Source: Desulfobacteraceae bacterium | GTDB taxonomy: Bacteria; Desulfobacterota; DSM-4660; Desulfatiglandales; Desulfatiglandaceae | Direction of reading: 5' to 3' | Length of the DNA: 14,681 nt | Assembly: GCA_030597505.1 (NCBI GenBank) | Contig: JAUVRS010000030.1 | Location: 1-14,681 of the forward strand | Shown here: positions 5,779 through 13,632 of the stretch, in pieces | Layout of the letters: every line of letters starts with the position of its first letter | Numbering within the stretch: the stretch's first letter is position 1 | Translations under genes and position numbers: made by a program | Notes under the pieces: model-generated | What the model saw: only the letters and a program-made list of their open reading frames with translations | Databases searched by the model: none | What the model was told of the DNA's origin: nothing

Positions 5779-8061
5779 ATGATGGGCACTGAAATCTTTT
5801 TAGTGGCTGTTTTGATCCTGTTGCTTTTTGCTGTCTTGGATCTCATTGTGGGCGTCACAAACGATGCGGTCAATTTCTTGAATTCTTCAATCGGTTCAAG
5901 AGTGGCCCCGTATTTTGTGATTATGATTATTGCAAGCCTCGGAATTCTTGCCGGTGTGACCTTTTCCGGCGGAATGATGGAGGTCGCAAGAAAGGGAATA
6001 TTTCACCCCCAGTTTTTTACCATGCCCGAACTCATTACGATCTTTATGGCCGTACTGCTGACAGCTATTCTTTTGTTGGACCTTTTTAATACCTATGGAT
6101 TACCCACCTCCACCACAGTTTCTATTGTATTTGAGCTTCTGGGGGCTGCTGTGGCCGCCTCTGTGATCAAGATCATGCAGACTGATGGCGGCGCCATGGG
6201 GTTGGCAGAGTACATAAATACAGCCAAGGCCATGATGATTGTCTTTGGCATCCTCCTGTCGATTGCCGTGGCTTTTTTTTGCGGGGCTCTGGTTCAATTT
6301 TTTACCCGCCTGATCTTCACATTTGACTATCAGGCGCGACTCAAGCGTTATGGCGCGGTTTGGGGCGGGGTCGCCATGGCGACCATTACATTCTTTATCT
6401 TGATAAAAGGATCCAAGGGCGCCTCCTTTATGACACCCGAAGCAGTCAGCTGGGTCAAATCCAATTCGTTATTTATTATGGGTTTTATGTTTGTTGTTTC
6501 AGCCATTATCCTGCAGATCCTGATTTCTTTTTTTAGGATAAATATTCTAAAACCCATTGTCCTGGTAGGCACGTTTGCCCTGGCTATGGCATTTGCCGCC
6601 AATGATCTGGTAAATTTTATTGGGGTTCCTTTGGCCGGTTTAAACGCCTATGAGATCGCCATGGCTGCAGGGGATCCGCTTACCATTACCATGAGCGCCC
6701 TCAGCAAAAAGGTGCAATCCCAGACCGGTCTGCTGCTCATCGCGGGCGCCATCATGGTGATTACCCTGTGGCTCTCCAGAAAAGCTCGCACAGTGACCGA
6801 GACGGAAATCAGTCTGGGACACCAGGATGAAGTCACGGAACGGTTTGAATCAATCTGGCTTTCGCGCACCGTTGTTCGGATGGCGGACTCCTTTATCAAT
6901 GCCTTTAAAAATCTTGTCCCTCAAAGTCTCAGGAAGTCAATCAATAAACGATTCGATCCTCACATCTACAACAGGGTTGTGGACCATGACAATAAACCCT
7001 CTTTTGACCTGGTTCGCGCATCCGTAAACCTGATGGTTGCCAGTGCGGTGGTTTCGTTTGCAACCTCCATGAAACTCCCCCTTTCAACAACCTATGTAAC
7101 TTTTATGGTGGCAATGGGCACCTCGTTCTCCGATCAGGCATGGGGAAGAGAGAGTGCCGTCTATCGTGTTACCGGGGTTCTGACGGTGATCGGCGGCTGG
7201 TTTATGACCGCCTTGATTGCGTTTTCCGTCTCCTTTCTCTTCGCAAACATCATCCATTATTTCAAAGTGCCGGGCGTTATAGTCATCATGTTGTTTGCGG
7301 GGTTTATGATTTGGAAAAATCAGAAACGGCACAAGGGGCGGGTTAAAGAAACAGAGGAAACAAAAATCTTTAATCTCAAGAAGATCAGCGATCCCCACAT
7401 GGCCGCCTCAAACACCTTTGAACACCTGGCATATCTGTTGAGGGCGATCCGGGAATCTTTTGACATTACCTTTGAGGCATTGTTCGACCAGGATATTGAT
7501 GAGTTGGGAAAACAAAGAAAAAAGGTAAAACAAATTCAACTTTGGACAAATATTATCACGGCCAACATTTTCAAGGTGCTCCGTCTGCTGCAAAAGGAGG
7601 ACGTCAACACATCCTATAAATATGCCCAGACCATCAGAAGATTACAGAAAATCTCTGACGGCCACAGGGATATTGTGCTGCGCTCCTACAAACACATCGG
7701 CAATAAACACAAAGGACTTTTGGATGTTCAAATCGAAGAACTCAAAAAAATCAAGATATGCATCCTTGATATCATTTTAAAAGCCGAGACTTCTTTTAAC
7801 AGAAAAGAGATCCTGAACTATAAAAACATTGTTGACCAATACCGGTACATGAGGGAACTGGCGGATCAATTTAATCAGAATCAAATCGAAAGAATAAGAG
7901 ACGATACATCCAAAACACGTCTCAGTATCCTCTTTTATGCCATTGTTGGGAACTGTATTATGATTGCAAAGCAGAACATCAAACTGCTTGAGATTTTTAA
8001 TGAATCATTCAAACTGGACGAGCAATTGTCAAAATCATATGTTGAAATTGAGAGTGAATAA
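5779..8061 (+). CDS. PiT-family phosphate transporter fused to PhoU-like domain
   Basis: Inner-membrane inorganic phosphate (or sulfate) symporter of the PiT/PHO4 family (PF01384). The two family signatures are present: GVTNDAVNFLNSSIGS (residues 25-40) and AANDLVNFIGVPLAG (273-287). Hydrophobic segments run to about residue 510, with a hydrophilic loop near 335-410. The last ~220 residues (from about HMAASNTFEHLAYLLRAI at 540) are a soluble, charged, all-helical domain resembling PhoU/DUF47, which in other bacteria couples transport to phosphate control. At 760 residues it is longer than simple PiT carriers (~330-500); such fusions are known in other phyla. GAGGA (5771-5775) is 3 bases before the first ATG and 6 before the second at 5782, so translation may start at either. 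sfsA follows after 15 bases, indicating an operon. The PiT call is firm; the ion used is inferred. Confidence 0.93.
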   Translation: MMGTEIFLVAVLILLLFAVLDLIVGVTNDAVNFLNSSIGSRVAPYFVIMIIASLGILAGVTFSGGMMEVARKGIFHPQFFTMPELITIFMAVLLTAILLLDLFNTYGLPTSTTVSIVFELLGAAVAASVIKIMQTDGGAMGLAEYINTAKAMMIVFGILLSIAVAFFCGALVQFFTRLIFTFDYQARLKRYGAVWGGVAMATITFFILIKGSKGASFMTPEAVSWVKSNSLFIMGFMFVVSAIILQILISFFRINILKPIVLVGTFALAMAFAANDLVNFIGVPLAGLNAYEIAMAAGDPLTITMSALSKKVQSQTGLLLIAGAIMVITLWLSRKARTVTETEISLGHQDEVTERFESIWLSRTVVRMADSFINAFKNLVPQSLRKSINKRFDPHIYNRVVDHDNKPSFDLVRASVNLMVASAVVSFATSMKLPLSTTYVTFMVAMGTSFSDQAWGRESAVYRVTGVLTVIGGWFMTALIAFSVSFLFANIIHYFKVPGVIVIMLFAGFMIWKNQKRHKGRVKETEETKIFNLKKISDPHMAASNTFEHLAYLLRAIRESFDITFEALFDQDIDELGKQRKKVKQIQLWTNIITANIFKVLRLLQKEDVNTSYKYAQTIRRLQKISDGHRDIVLRSYKHIGNKHKGLLDVQIEELKKIKICILDIILKAETSFNRKEILNYKNIVDQYRYMRELADQFNQNQIERIRDDTSKTRLSILFYAIVGNCIMIAKQNIKLLEIFNESFKLDEQLSKSYVEIESE

Positions 8062-8076
8062 ACCATAAGGAATGGG

Positions 8077-8802
8077 ATGACCAGACACGGCACGGAAGTC
8101 CCGGGATGTCTCAAATGGCCGCGTCTTATCCAGGGTACACTGATTGCCAGATACAAGCGTTTTCTGGCGGATATCAGGCTCAGAAACGGGCACATTGTAA
8201 CCGCCCATTGTCCCAATTCAGGAAGCATGCTGACATGTTCTGAACCCGGCCAAACCGTTTACCTCTCTCGCCACGACAATCCAAAAAGAAAACTCAAATA
8301 CACCTGGGAGATGATTAAGATGCCCACTTCTCTTGTGGGGGTCAACACATTGATACCGAACCGGCTTGCACGGGCGGCGGTTGTTGCCGAAAAGATCCCG
8401 TGTTTGTCAGGATTTGACAGGGTGCGGTCAGAAGTCAAATACGGCAAAAACTCTCGAATCGATCTGCTTCTTGAACGGGGGGATGATCGATGTTTTGTAG
8501 AGGTAAAAAACTGCACCCTTGTGATTGACGGGGTCGTCTCTTTCCCTGATGCGGTTACTTCACGGGGGCTCAAACACCTGAGAGAACTCAGAGAGGAGGT
8601 CCGGTTAGGGAACCGTTCCGTCATGTTTTACCTCGTTCAACGCATGGATGCGAAACGATTCACACCCGCAGACCATATTGATCCTGCCTATGGCCGGGAA
8701 CTGAGGGTCGCACTCTCAGAAGGGGTGGAAATTCTGGTATATGATGTCGTCCTGGACTTGGACGGCATCAGGCTGAACCGTCCGCTGCCTTTTGAACTGT
8801 GA
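8077..8802 (+). CDS. sfsA: SfsA, DNA/RNA-nuclease-like sugar fermentation stimulation protein
   Basis: A 241-residue SfsA-family protein, the normal length. The N-terminal OB-like part contains RFLADIRL and the hallmark AHCPNSGSM (43-51). The C-terminal part has a PD-(D/E)xK nuclease-like core: SRIDLLL with Asp129 and FVEVKNCTL with Glu142 and Lys144, then FPDAVTSRGLKHLREL. SfsA was named from E. coli, where extra copies raised maltose metabolism in a mutant; DNA binding is reported, and a nuclease role is inferred from the fold. AAGGA (8067-8071) sits 5 bases before the ATG. It follows the PiT gene by 15 bases, so the two are probably co-transcribed, though no functional link is obvious. Confidence 0.95.
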   Translation: MTRHGTEVPGCLKWPRLIQGTLIARYKRFLADIRLRNGHIVTAHCPNSGSMLTCSEPGQTVYLSRHDNPKRKLKYTWEMIKMPTSLVGVNTLIPNRLARAAVVAEKIPCLSGFDRVRSEVKYGKNSRIDLLLERGDDRCFVEVKNCTLVIDGVVSFPDAVTSRGLKHLRELREEVRLGNRSVMFYLVQRMDAKRFTPADHIDPAYGRELRVALSEGVEILVYDVVLDLDGIRLNRPLPFEL

Positions 8803-8821
8803 TGATTTTTCTTTCGAGTTT

Positions 8822-8850
8822 GAACGTTAAGGGCCTGCACAGAAATAACT
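8822..8850 (-). repeat. right copy of 29-base inverted repeat
   Basis: Reverse complement of the left copy at 5582-5610 with 5 mismatches; the identical 12-base core is at 8827-8838. It begins 20 bases after the sfsA stop codon. Confidence 0.6.
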
Positions 8851-8909
8851 TCGCAGAATTGGCGCCCGGATTTGGGCATTCAGGACTTGAGGTTTGTTGA
8901 CATTGACAC

Positions 8910-8925
8910 CCGAACATGGGTTCGG
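8910..8925. repeat. short perfect hairpin between convergent genes
   Basis: CCGAAC and GTTCGG pair around ATGG. It lies between the ends of sfsA (+) and the Na/Pi gene (-), 18 bases past the latter's stop. No T-run follows on either strand, so it may be a weak or Rho-assisted terminator. Confidence 0.35.
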
Positions 8926-8942
8926 CCAGGGATAAAAGTCTG

Positions 8943-10616
8943 CTATTTCACCCCAGCCACGGCCTGGGCTATGTTGTAGCAGAACCCCCCGATCTTTTCG
9001 AAAGCCGAAAGCAGATCAACCAGGATCAGGCTTGGGTCAACGGTGCAGATGCCGCTCTGGAGCCGCATAATATAATTTCCCCTCATCTCCTCCCGCATCT
9101 GGTTGACATCGTCTTCCATTGCCTGGGCCTCCGGTATGATCGCCGTCTCTTCTTCCTTTATAGAATCGGTCACAAACCACAAAAACTTGCGTACCCGGTC
9201 CGATATCACTTCATAATCGTGCAGGGCGGATTCGGAAAAATGGAGGTCCTGATGGATCATCTCCTCGATCAACTCTGCTATATCTTCCACGCAATCCCCT
9301 GTTCTCTCAAGATTGTTGGCCATCCTCATCAAAGATGCCACCTCTTTTGATTCTTCCGGACTGATGGGTCTCTGGACCACCTCCACGAGAAACCGGGTAA
9401 TCTCTCTTTGAAGGATATCGATGGTGTCTTCCCTTTTCTTCCATTTTGAAAGATCGGTCAAATTTCGTTTCTTGAGGCAGCCGACAACATCCACATACAT
9501 AACACGCACCGCCTCTCCCATCCGGATGATCTCTGCCCTTGCCTGCCCCAGGGCAACAGACGGCGTGTCAATATACCTGGAATCAAGAAACTTGATGTGG
9601 TGAAATTCATCCAGCTCGGAAACGCCCTCTTTTTCCCGGACGAGCCAGATGGTGATTTTTACCAGATAGGGCATAGCCAGGAGGAAAAAAAAGGCATTTA
9701 CCACATTAAAGATAGTGTGCGCATTGGCAATATACCTGGAGATGTTGGGTTGGGTTCCGTTTACCAGCAGGTCAGGGGGGCCGATACTTGAAAGAGCGCT
9801 TGTGACCCAGGTCACGAGGGCTATGAATTGAGGAAAAAAGAGGACAATATAGAAGACCCCAACAATATTAAGAAGGGCGTGAGCCCGAGCTGTTCGACGC
9901 GCGTTTATGTTGGTACCGATACTGGCGAGCTGCGCGGTGATGGTCGTTCCTACATTGTCACCAAGGATCAGGGCCGCGCTTGCCCCAAAAGTCAGTAACC
10001 CCTGGCTGGCAAGGACCATGGTGATGCCCACCGTAGCGCTTGAACTCTGCAAGATCATGGTCAAGGCAGTTCCCGCGATTATGCACAATAAGATGCTGAC
10101 CAGATCATCTGCATTGAATTTTGTAAAAAGGGCGATAAAGGTCGGGTCGTCTTTCAAGGGGGCAAAACCGGCCTTCATGGTGGCCAACCCAAAGAACACA
10201 AGGCCAAAACCCAGGAGAACATCTCCCACATAGACCCATTGTCCACGTCCCAGAAAAAACTTTAACAGAACTCCCAGGGCAATGGCCGGAAGGGCATAGG
10301 CCGTTATTTTGAAGGCAATTAACTGGGCGGTTATGGTGGTCCCGATATTGGCCCCGATAAGGACACCCGTAGCCTGTACAAAGGTCATGAGACCCGCATC
10401 AACAAAACTTACGAGCATGACCGTTGTGGCGCTGGAGCTCTGAATGACGCTGGTCACAAGGGCTCCCACACCACAGCCGATAACACGATTGTTGGAGACC
10501 AGACCGAGAATCTGGCGCATCTTTTTCCCGGCGACCTTCTGGAGTCCTTCGGACATAATCTTCATGCCAAAGAGGAACAGCCCAAGACCGCCCAGGGATT
10601 TGAAAATTATCTCCAT
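8943..10616 (-). CDS. Na+/phosphate cotransporter (NptA/YjbB type) with PhoU-like domain
   Basis: A 557-residue sodium-dependent phosphate symporter of the PF02690 family, related to animal SLC34. The two inverted family repeats are clear: SVIQSSSATTV (QSSS 59-62) with GANIGTT (88-94), and ILQSSSATVGI (QSSS 190-193) with GDNVGTT (219-225). The QSSS motifs form the substrate and sodium site in this family. Membrane segments run to about residue 326. Residues ~345-555 are a soluble helical PhoU-like domain, with SLMRMANNLERTGDCVEDI as the typical PhoU helix. E. coli YjbB has the same layout and is linked to phosphate export, so the direction of transport is open. The ATG has only a weak ribosome site. 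A strong terminator serving the upstream gene lies about 40 bases before the start, so a promoter must fit in the gap or expression depends on read-through. The gene faces sfsA and the PiT gene. Confidence 0.93.
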   Translation of the reverse strand: MEIIFKSLGGLGLFLFGMKIMSEGLQKVAGKKMRQILGLVSNNRVIGCGVGALVTSVIQSSSATTVMLVSFVDAGLMTFVQATGVLIGANIGTTITAQLIAFKITAYALPAIALGVLLKFFLGRGQWVYVGDVLLGFGLVFFGLATMKAGFAPLKDDPTFIALFTKFNADDLVSILLCIIAGTALTMILQSSSATVGITMVLASQGLLTFGASAALILGDNVGTTITAQLASIGTNINARRTARAHALLNIVGVFYIVLFFPQFIALVTWVTSALSSIGPPDLLVNGTQPNISRYIANAHTIFNVVNAFFFLLAMPYLVKITIWLVREKEGVSELDEFHHIKFLDSRYIDTPSVALGQARAEIIRMGEAVRVMYVDVVGCLKKRNLTDLSKWKKREDTIDILQREITRFLVEVVQRPISPEESKEVASLMRMANNLERTGDCVEDIAELIEEMIHQDLHFSESALHDYEVISDRVRKFLWFVTDSIKEEETAIIPEAQAMEDDVNQMREEMRGNYIMRLQSGICTVDPSLILVDLLSAFEKIGGFCYNIAQAVAGVK

Positions 10617-10655
10617 GGTTTAAGATTCTCTGGGGAACACATCGCTTTTTTTTAG

Positions 10656-10689
10656 AAAAAAAAGGGCATTCGGTTAGGACCGAACACCC
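10656..10689 (-). terminator. strong intrinsic terminator of the acyl-CoA gene cluster
   Basis: Read on the - strand, GGGTGTTCGGT pairs with ACCGAATGCCC around a CCTA loop: 11 uninterrupted RNA pairs, two of them G-U, followed by eight Ts. The G-U pairs would be mismatches if read on the + strand, which fixes the direction. It lies about 46 bases after the thiolase gene stop and 39 bases before the Na/Pi start. The T-run continues into a T8-AG-A8 palindrome (10646-10663). Confidence 0.88.
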
Positions 10690-10735
10690 TCTTCTAGCAG
10701 TTGAAATTTCCGTGGTCAACAATCAATAAGGCGAC

Positions 10736-11941
10736 TCAGCCTATTTTCAGTATAAGGGCCCCGCCTGTATCACCGGCAGCGCACCCCGCCCAGAGCAAAT
10801 AACCGCCGCCTTTTATAGCCACCTCTTCAATTCCTTCTATGATGAGACGACCCACTGTGGGGCCCTGGGGGTGCCCAAATATCATGGAGCACCCATAATC
10901 ATTAAAACTCAATTCGTCTGTCCCCATCGGGTCGATACCCATTTGCCGGGCAAAGTAGAGGTCGTTGACCACAAAAGGGTTGTGGGTCTTGACGGCCTTC
11001 ATATCCTCGATCTTTAGCCCCGCCTTTTCAAGGGCCATCCGAGATGCCGGCACAGGAGCCGCCGCCATATACCCCGGTTTCTCCCGGGAATAGCCGTATG
11101 AGATAATCTGAATACACAGAGAGGGGTCAGTACTGAGTTCCCTGGCTTTTTCCTTGGAGGTAACGACCAGTCCGCAGTTTCCATCCGCCGGGTGGGTCTG
11201 GGAGCCAAAGGAGAGAATTCCACCGGGGATCAGCGGTTTGAGGGAGGCGAGCCCCTCTCTGGTGGAAGGCATAATTCCTTCGTCTTCTTCCAAAAGAATG
11301 GTTTTTTTCCGTGACACCTTTACCTCTGGCGAGAACATGTATCTTTTTTGAAAAACGCGGTCATTTTCAAGGGCCATGAGGTATTGCTCATAGCGTCTCA
11401 AGGACAGTTCATCACATTGCTCTTTTGTAAAACTGCCTTCTTTGCCCACATTTTCGGCGGTCTCAATCATCTTCAAACCGGCACTGGGGTCTTTGTTAAA
11501 ATTGTCCATAAGCCAATTCTCTGAAATCACCTCTCCCCCGGGCCCATTGGGGTTGGGCCAGATGGTGTGGGGCCCGTTGGAACAACGGTCGGCCATCAGG
11601 GTGTAGGCAGTCTCATAGAGCCCCGTTTCCACCCCTATGGCGGCCTGAAAAATACAGGTGGCCGATGTTGTACAAGCCTGGCTGATCAACATTCCGGGGG
11701 TCTCCACGGCCCCCAGGAGTGCCGCGGCCCAAGGGCTCCCATAAAACCACTGGGGTTGCCCAATGGTTATCCCCAGGAAAAGGTAATCGAACATCTTGGG
11801 GTCCCACTGTTTGTCCGAAAGCCACCGTTTGGAGGTGTTGCCTGCAAGAATGATCGCATGCTCATTTGCCAAAGTTCCCTGCCATCTTGAAAAGGGGGTC
11901 GAATAATAACCCCTGTAAGGTATAAACGCTTTTGTCAACAT
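10736..11941 (-). CDS. thiolase-family protein (acetyl-CoA acetyltransferase-like)
   Basis: A 401-residue thiolase-fold enzyme, the normal length, that would cleave a 3-oxoacyl-CoA with CoA or run the reverse condensation. The nucleophile is Cys90 in SQACTTSATC. The second half has His357 in GHPQGPTVGRL (the usual GHPxGxxG) and Cys387 in WAGCAAGDTGG, the expected acid/base pair. The usual NEAF segment is replaced by THNPFVVND (His320, Asn321), a feature of the divergent SCP2-type/thiolase-like branch often seen in anaerobic degradation clusters. No DUF35 zinc-ribbon partner, which many such thiolases use, is visible nearby. A good ribosome site (GGAGGAG) precedes the ATG. It is the last gene of the - strand cluster, 96 bases after the ligase gene and followed by a strong terminator. 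The family is sure; the chain length or ring substrate is unknown. Confidence 0.88.
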   Translation of the reverse strand: MLTKAFIPYRGYYSTPFSRWQGTLANEHAIILAGNTSKRWLSDKQWDPKMFDYLFLGITIGQPQWFYGSPWAAALLGAVETPGMLISQACTTSATCIFQAAIGVETGLYETAYTLMADRCSNGPHTIWPNPNGPGGEVISENWLMDNFNKDPSAGLKMIETAENVGKEGSFTKEQCDELSLRRYEQYLMALENDRVFQKRYMFSPEVKVSRKKTILLEEDEGIMPSTREGLASLKPLIPGGILSFGSQTHPADGNCGLVVTSKEKARELSTDPSLCIQIISYGYSREKPGYMAAAPVPASRMALEKAGLKIEDMKAVKTHNPFVVNDLYFARQMGIDPMGTDELSFNDYGCSMIFGHPQGPTVGRLIIEGIEEVAIKGGGYLLWAGCAAGDTGGALILKIG

Positions 11942-12012
11942 GTCATTTCTCCTCCACTAGATTAATCGGTTAACAGTAAATTGTTGTTTGCAGAAAAAGT
12001 AAATCGTCATAA

Positions 12013-12030
12013 GGCTTTTCCAGAAAAGCC
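12013..12030 (-). repeat. intercistronic hairpin between ligase and thiolase genes
   Basis: GGCTTTTC and GAAAAGCC are perfectly complementary with only CA between them, 8 bases after the ligase stop. There is no T-run after it on the - strand. It may be an mRNA-stabilising or processing hairpin within the cluster, or a weak terminator. Confidence 0.4.
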
Positions 12031-12037
12031 CGTTTTG

Positions 12038-13618
12038 TTACCCCTCACTCCATTTACCGTATTTTTCCCTCAAAATACGATGAAGGATCTTCCCGGTAGG
12101 GGTTCTTGGCATTTCCAGGTCATCGATAAAATCGAGCGACTTTGGTCGCTTGAACCCGGCCAGTTTTCCGCGACTGAAATCGATGATCCCCTCTGCCAGT
12201 TCATCCCCGGGTTTATAGCCTTCATTCAAAACAACAACGGCCTTGACCGCCTCTCCCCATTTATCGTCGGGGATCCCAATAACCGCGATGTCTCTCACCG
12301 CCTCATGGCCCCCCACCACATCCTCTACCTCGGATGGATAGACATTCTCTCCGCCCGTGATGATCATATTGGCCTTTCTGTCAACCAGCGTGTAGTAGCC
12401 GTCTTCATCCCGCACCACCATGTCACCCGCCGAAGACCAGCCATTTTCAAAGGCCTCTTTTGTCTTCTCCGGCTCTTTAAGGTATTCTTTAAAGAGCATC
12501 GGGGTCCGGTAGAACAGCTCCCCCACCTGACCGTCCGGAACTTCGTTCCGGTCTTCATCGAGGACCCTGATCCGATCGGTCCCGAAGATTTCTTTACCGA
12601 TGGAGCCGAGTTTCTTGAATTGATCCTCCGGCCTGAGCAGGGTCACCAGACCTCCTTCGGTGCTGCCGTAGGCCTCCCACAGTTCGGCATTTTTGAAATA
12701 ATCCATGATGGCCCGCTTTAGGTCTTTTCTGGCAGGGGCGGAAGAGATAAGCAGCTGGCGTATGGAAGATACATCAATGCTGTTCCGGACCTCATCCGAG
12801 AGCGTCAACATCATGATGTAATGGGTCGGCACCAGAGAGGTAAAAGTGATCTTATATTTTTCAATGGTCTGCAGCAAATCCACCGGGTCAAAACTGACCA
12901 TATTGTAGACGAATATCGGCGCCGTCAACAGGGTATAGGGGAATGAATAAAATATGGAGTTCACATGACACATGGGCATGACCAGCATGACTTTGTCAGT
13001 GGGCCGAACGCCCATATTGATATTGTTAAGATAGTATTGGGCGAGATTACTTTCATGAGTCCTCATAACCCCTTTGGGCCGTCCCGTGGTGCCTGAGGTG
13101 TACATGATCGTCCAGATATCGGCGGCATCAACCAGGGTGTCCGGCTCTTCAGGGGAAGAGTTTGTGAGGAGATCTTCATACCCCACATATCCGTCAGGAA
13201 CGGGGCCGTCTCCCAGGAAGATATAGCCATTCTCTGGGACAGGGAGTCTATCCTTTATGTCGTTGATCAACTCCACAAAGGGAGCCTCCACAATGAGTCC
13301 TTTACACTCAGAGTGGTTTACGATGTATTCGATCTCGGGCCTGGCCAACCGAAACATGATAGGTACAATTATTTGCCCCCCCTTGGCACAGGAGGCATAT
13401 ATATCCATCCATTCACCACGGTTGTAGGCAATCATCGCAACGGTGTCTTTGTGTCCGATACCCAGGCCCCTTAGGCCGTTTGAAAAGCGACAGGCGCGAT
13501 CATTCCATTCCTTAAAGGTAAATTCCTGTGACCCGTCCTGCCATCCCAGTTTGTCCGGGTAATTGATGGCATTCATCTTGAGGGCGGTCCCCACATGCAT
13601 CCATTTGCTTACAGTCAT
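12038..13618 (-). CDS. AMP-forming acyl-CoA ligase
   Basis: A 526-residue ANL-superfamily enzyme that would activate a carboxylic acid to its CoA thioester using ATP, via an acyl-adenylate, in the cytoplasm. The motifs appear in order: the P-loop YTSGTTGRPKG (173-183), the adenine-binding YGSTEGG (317-323), Asp399 in AGDM for the ATP ribose, the hinge region DRKANMIITGGENVYPSEVE (413-432), and the C-terminal catalytic Lys510 in PTGKILHR. The length matches medium/long-chain and aryl-CoA ligases (~500-560). The acid is not predictable: fatty, dicarboxylic and aromatic acids are all possible. The start has an AAGGAAGG ribosome site overlapping the end of the upstream activator gene, with 14 bases between them, so the two are coupled. 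Its role would be to supply the CoA ester for the dehydratase/reductase and thiolase around it. Confidence 0.94.
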   Translation of the reverse strand: MTVSKWMHVGTALKMNAINYPDKLGWQDGSQEFTFKEWNDRACRFSNGLRGLGIGHKDTVAMIAYNRGEWMDIYASCAKGGQIIVPIMFRLARPEIEYIVNHSECKGLIVEAPFVELINDIKDRLPVPENGYIFLGDGPVPDGYVGYEDLLTNSSPEEPDTLVDAADIWTIMYTSGTTGRPKGVMRTHESNLAQYYLNNINMGVRPTDKVMLVMPMCHVNSIFYSFPYTLLTAPIFVYNMVSFDPVDLLQTIEKYKITFTSLVPTHYIMMLTLSDEVRNSIDVSSIRQLLISSAPARKDLKRAIMDYFKNAELWEAYGSTEGGLVTLLRPEDQFKKLGSIGKEIFGTDRIRVLDEDRNEVPDGQVGELFYRTPMLFKEYLKEPEKTKEAFENGWSSAGDMVVRDEDGYYTLVDRKANMIITGGENVYPSEVEDVVGGHEAVRDIAVIGIPDDKWGEAVKAVVVLNEGYKPGDELAEGIIDFSRGKLAGFKRPKSLDFIDDLEMPRTPTGKILHRILREKYGKWSEG

Positions 13619-13632
13619 CTTATCACCTTCCT

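Noticed and set aside
8916..9350. 144-codon + strand ORF opposite the Na/Pi gene
   Set aside because: It is antisense to the conserved PhoU-like domain and its translation looks random.
11981..12721. 246-codon + strand ORF opposite the acyl-CoA ligase gene
   Set aside because: Long only because of the ligase's codon pattern; all ANL motifs are on the - strand.
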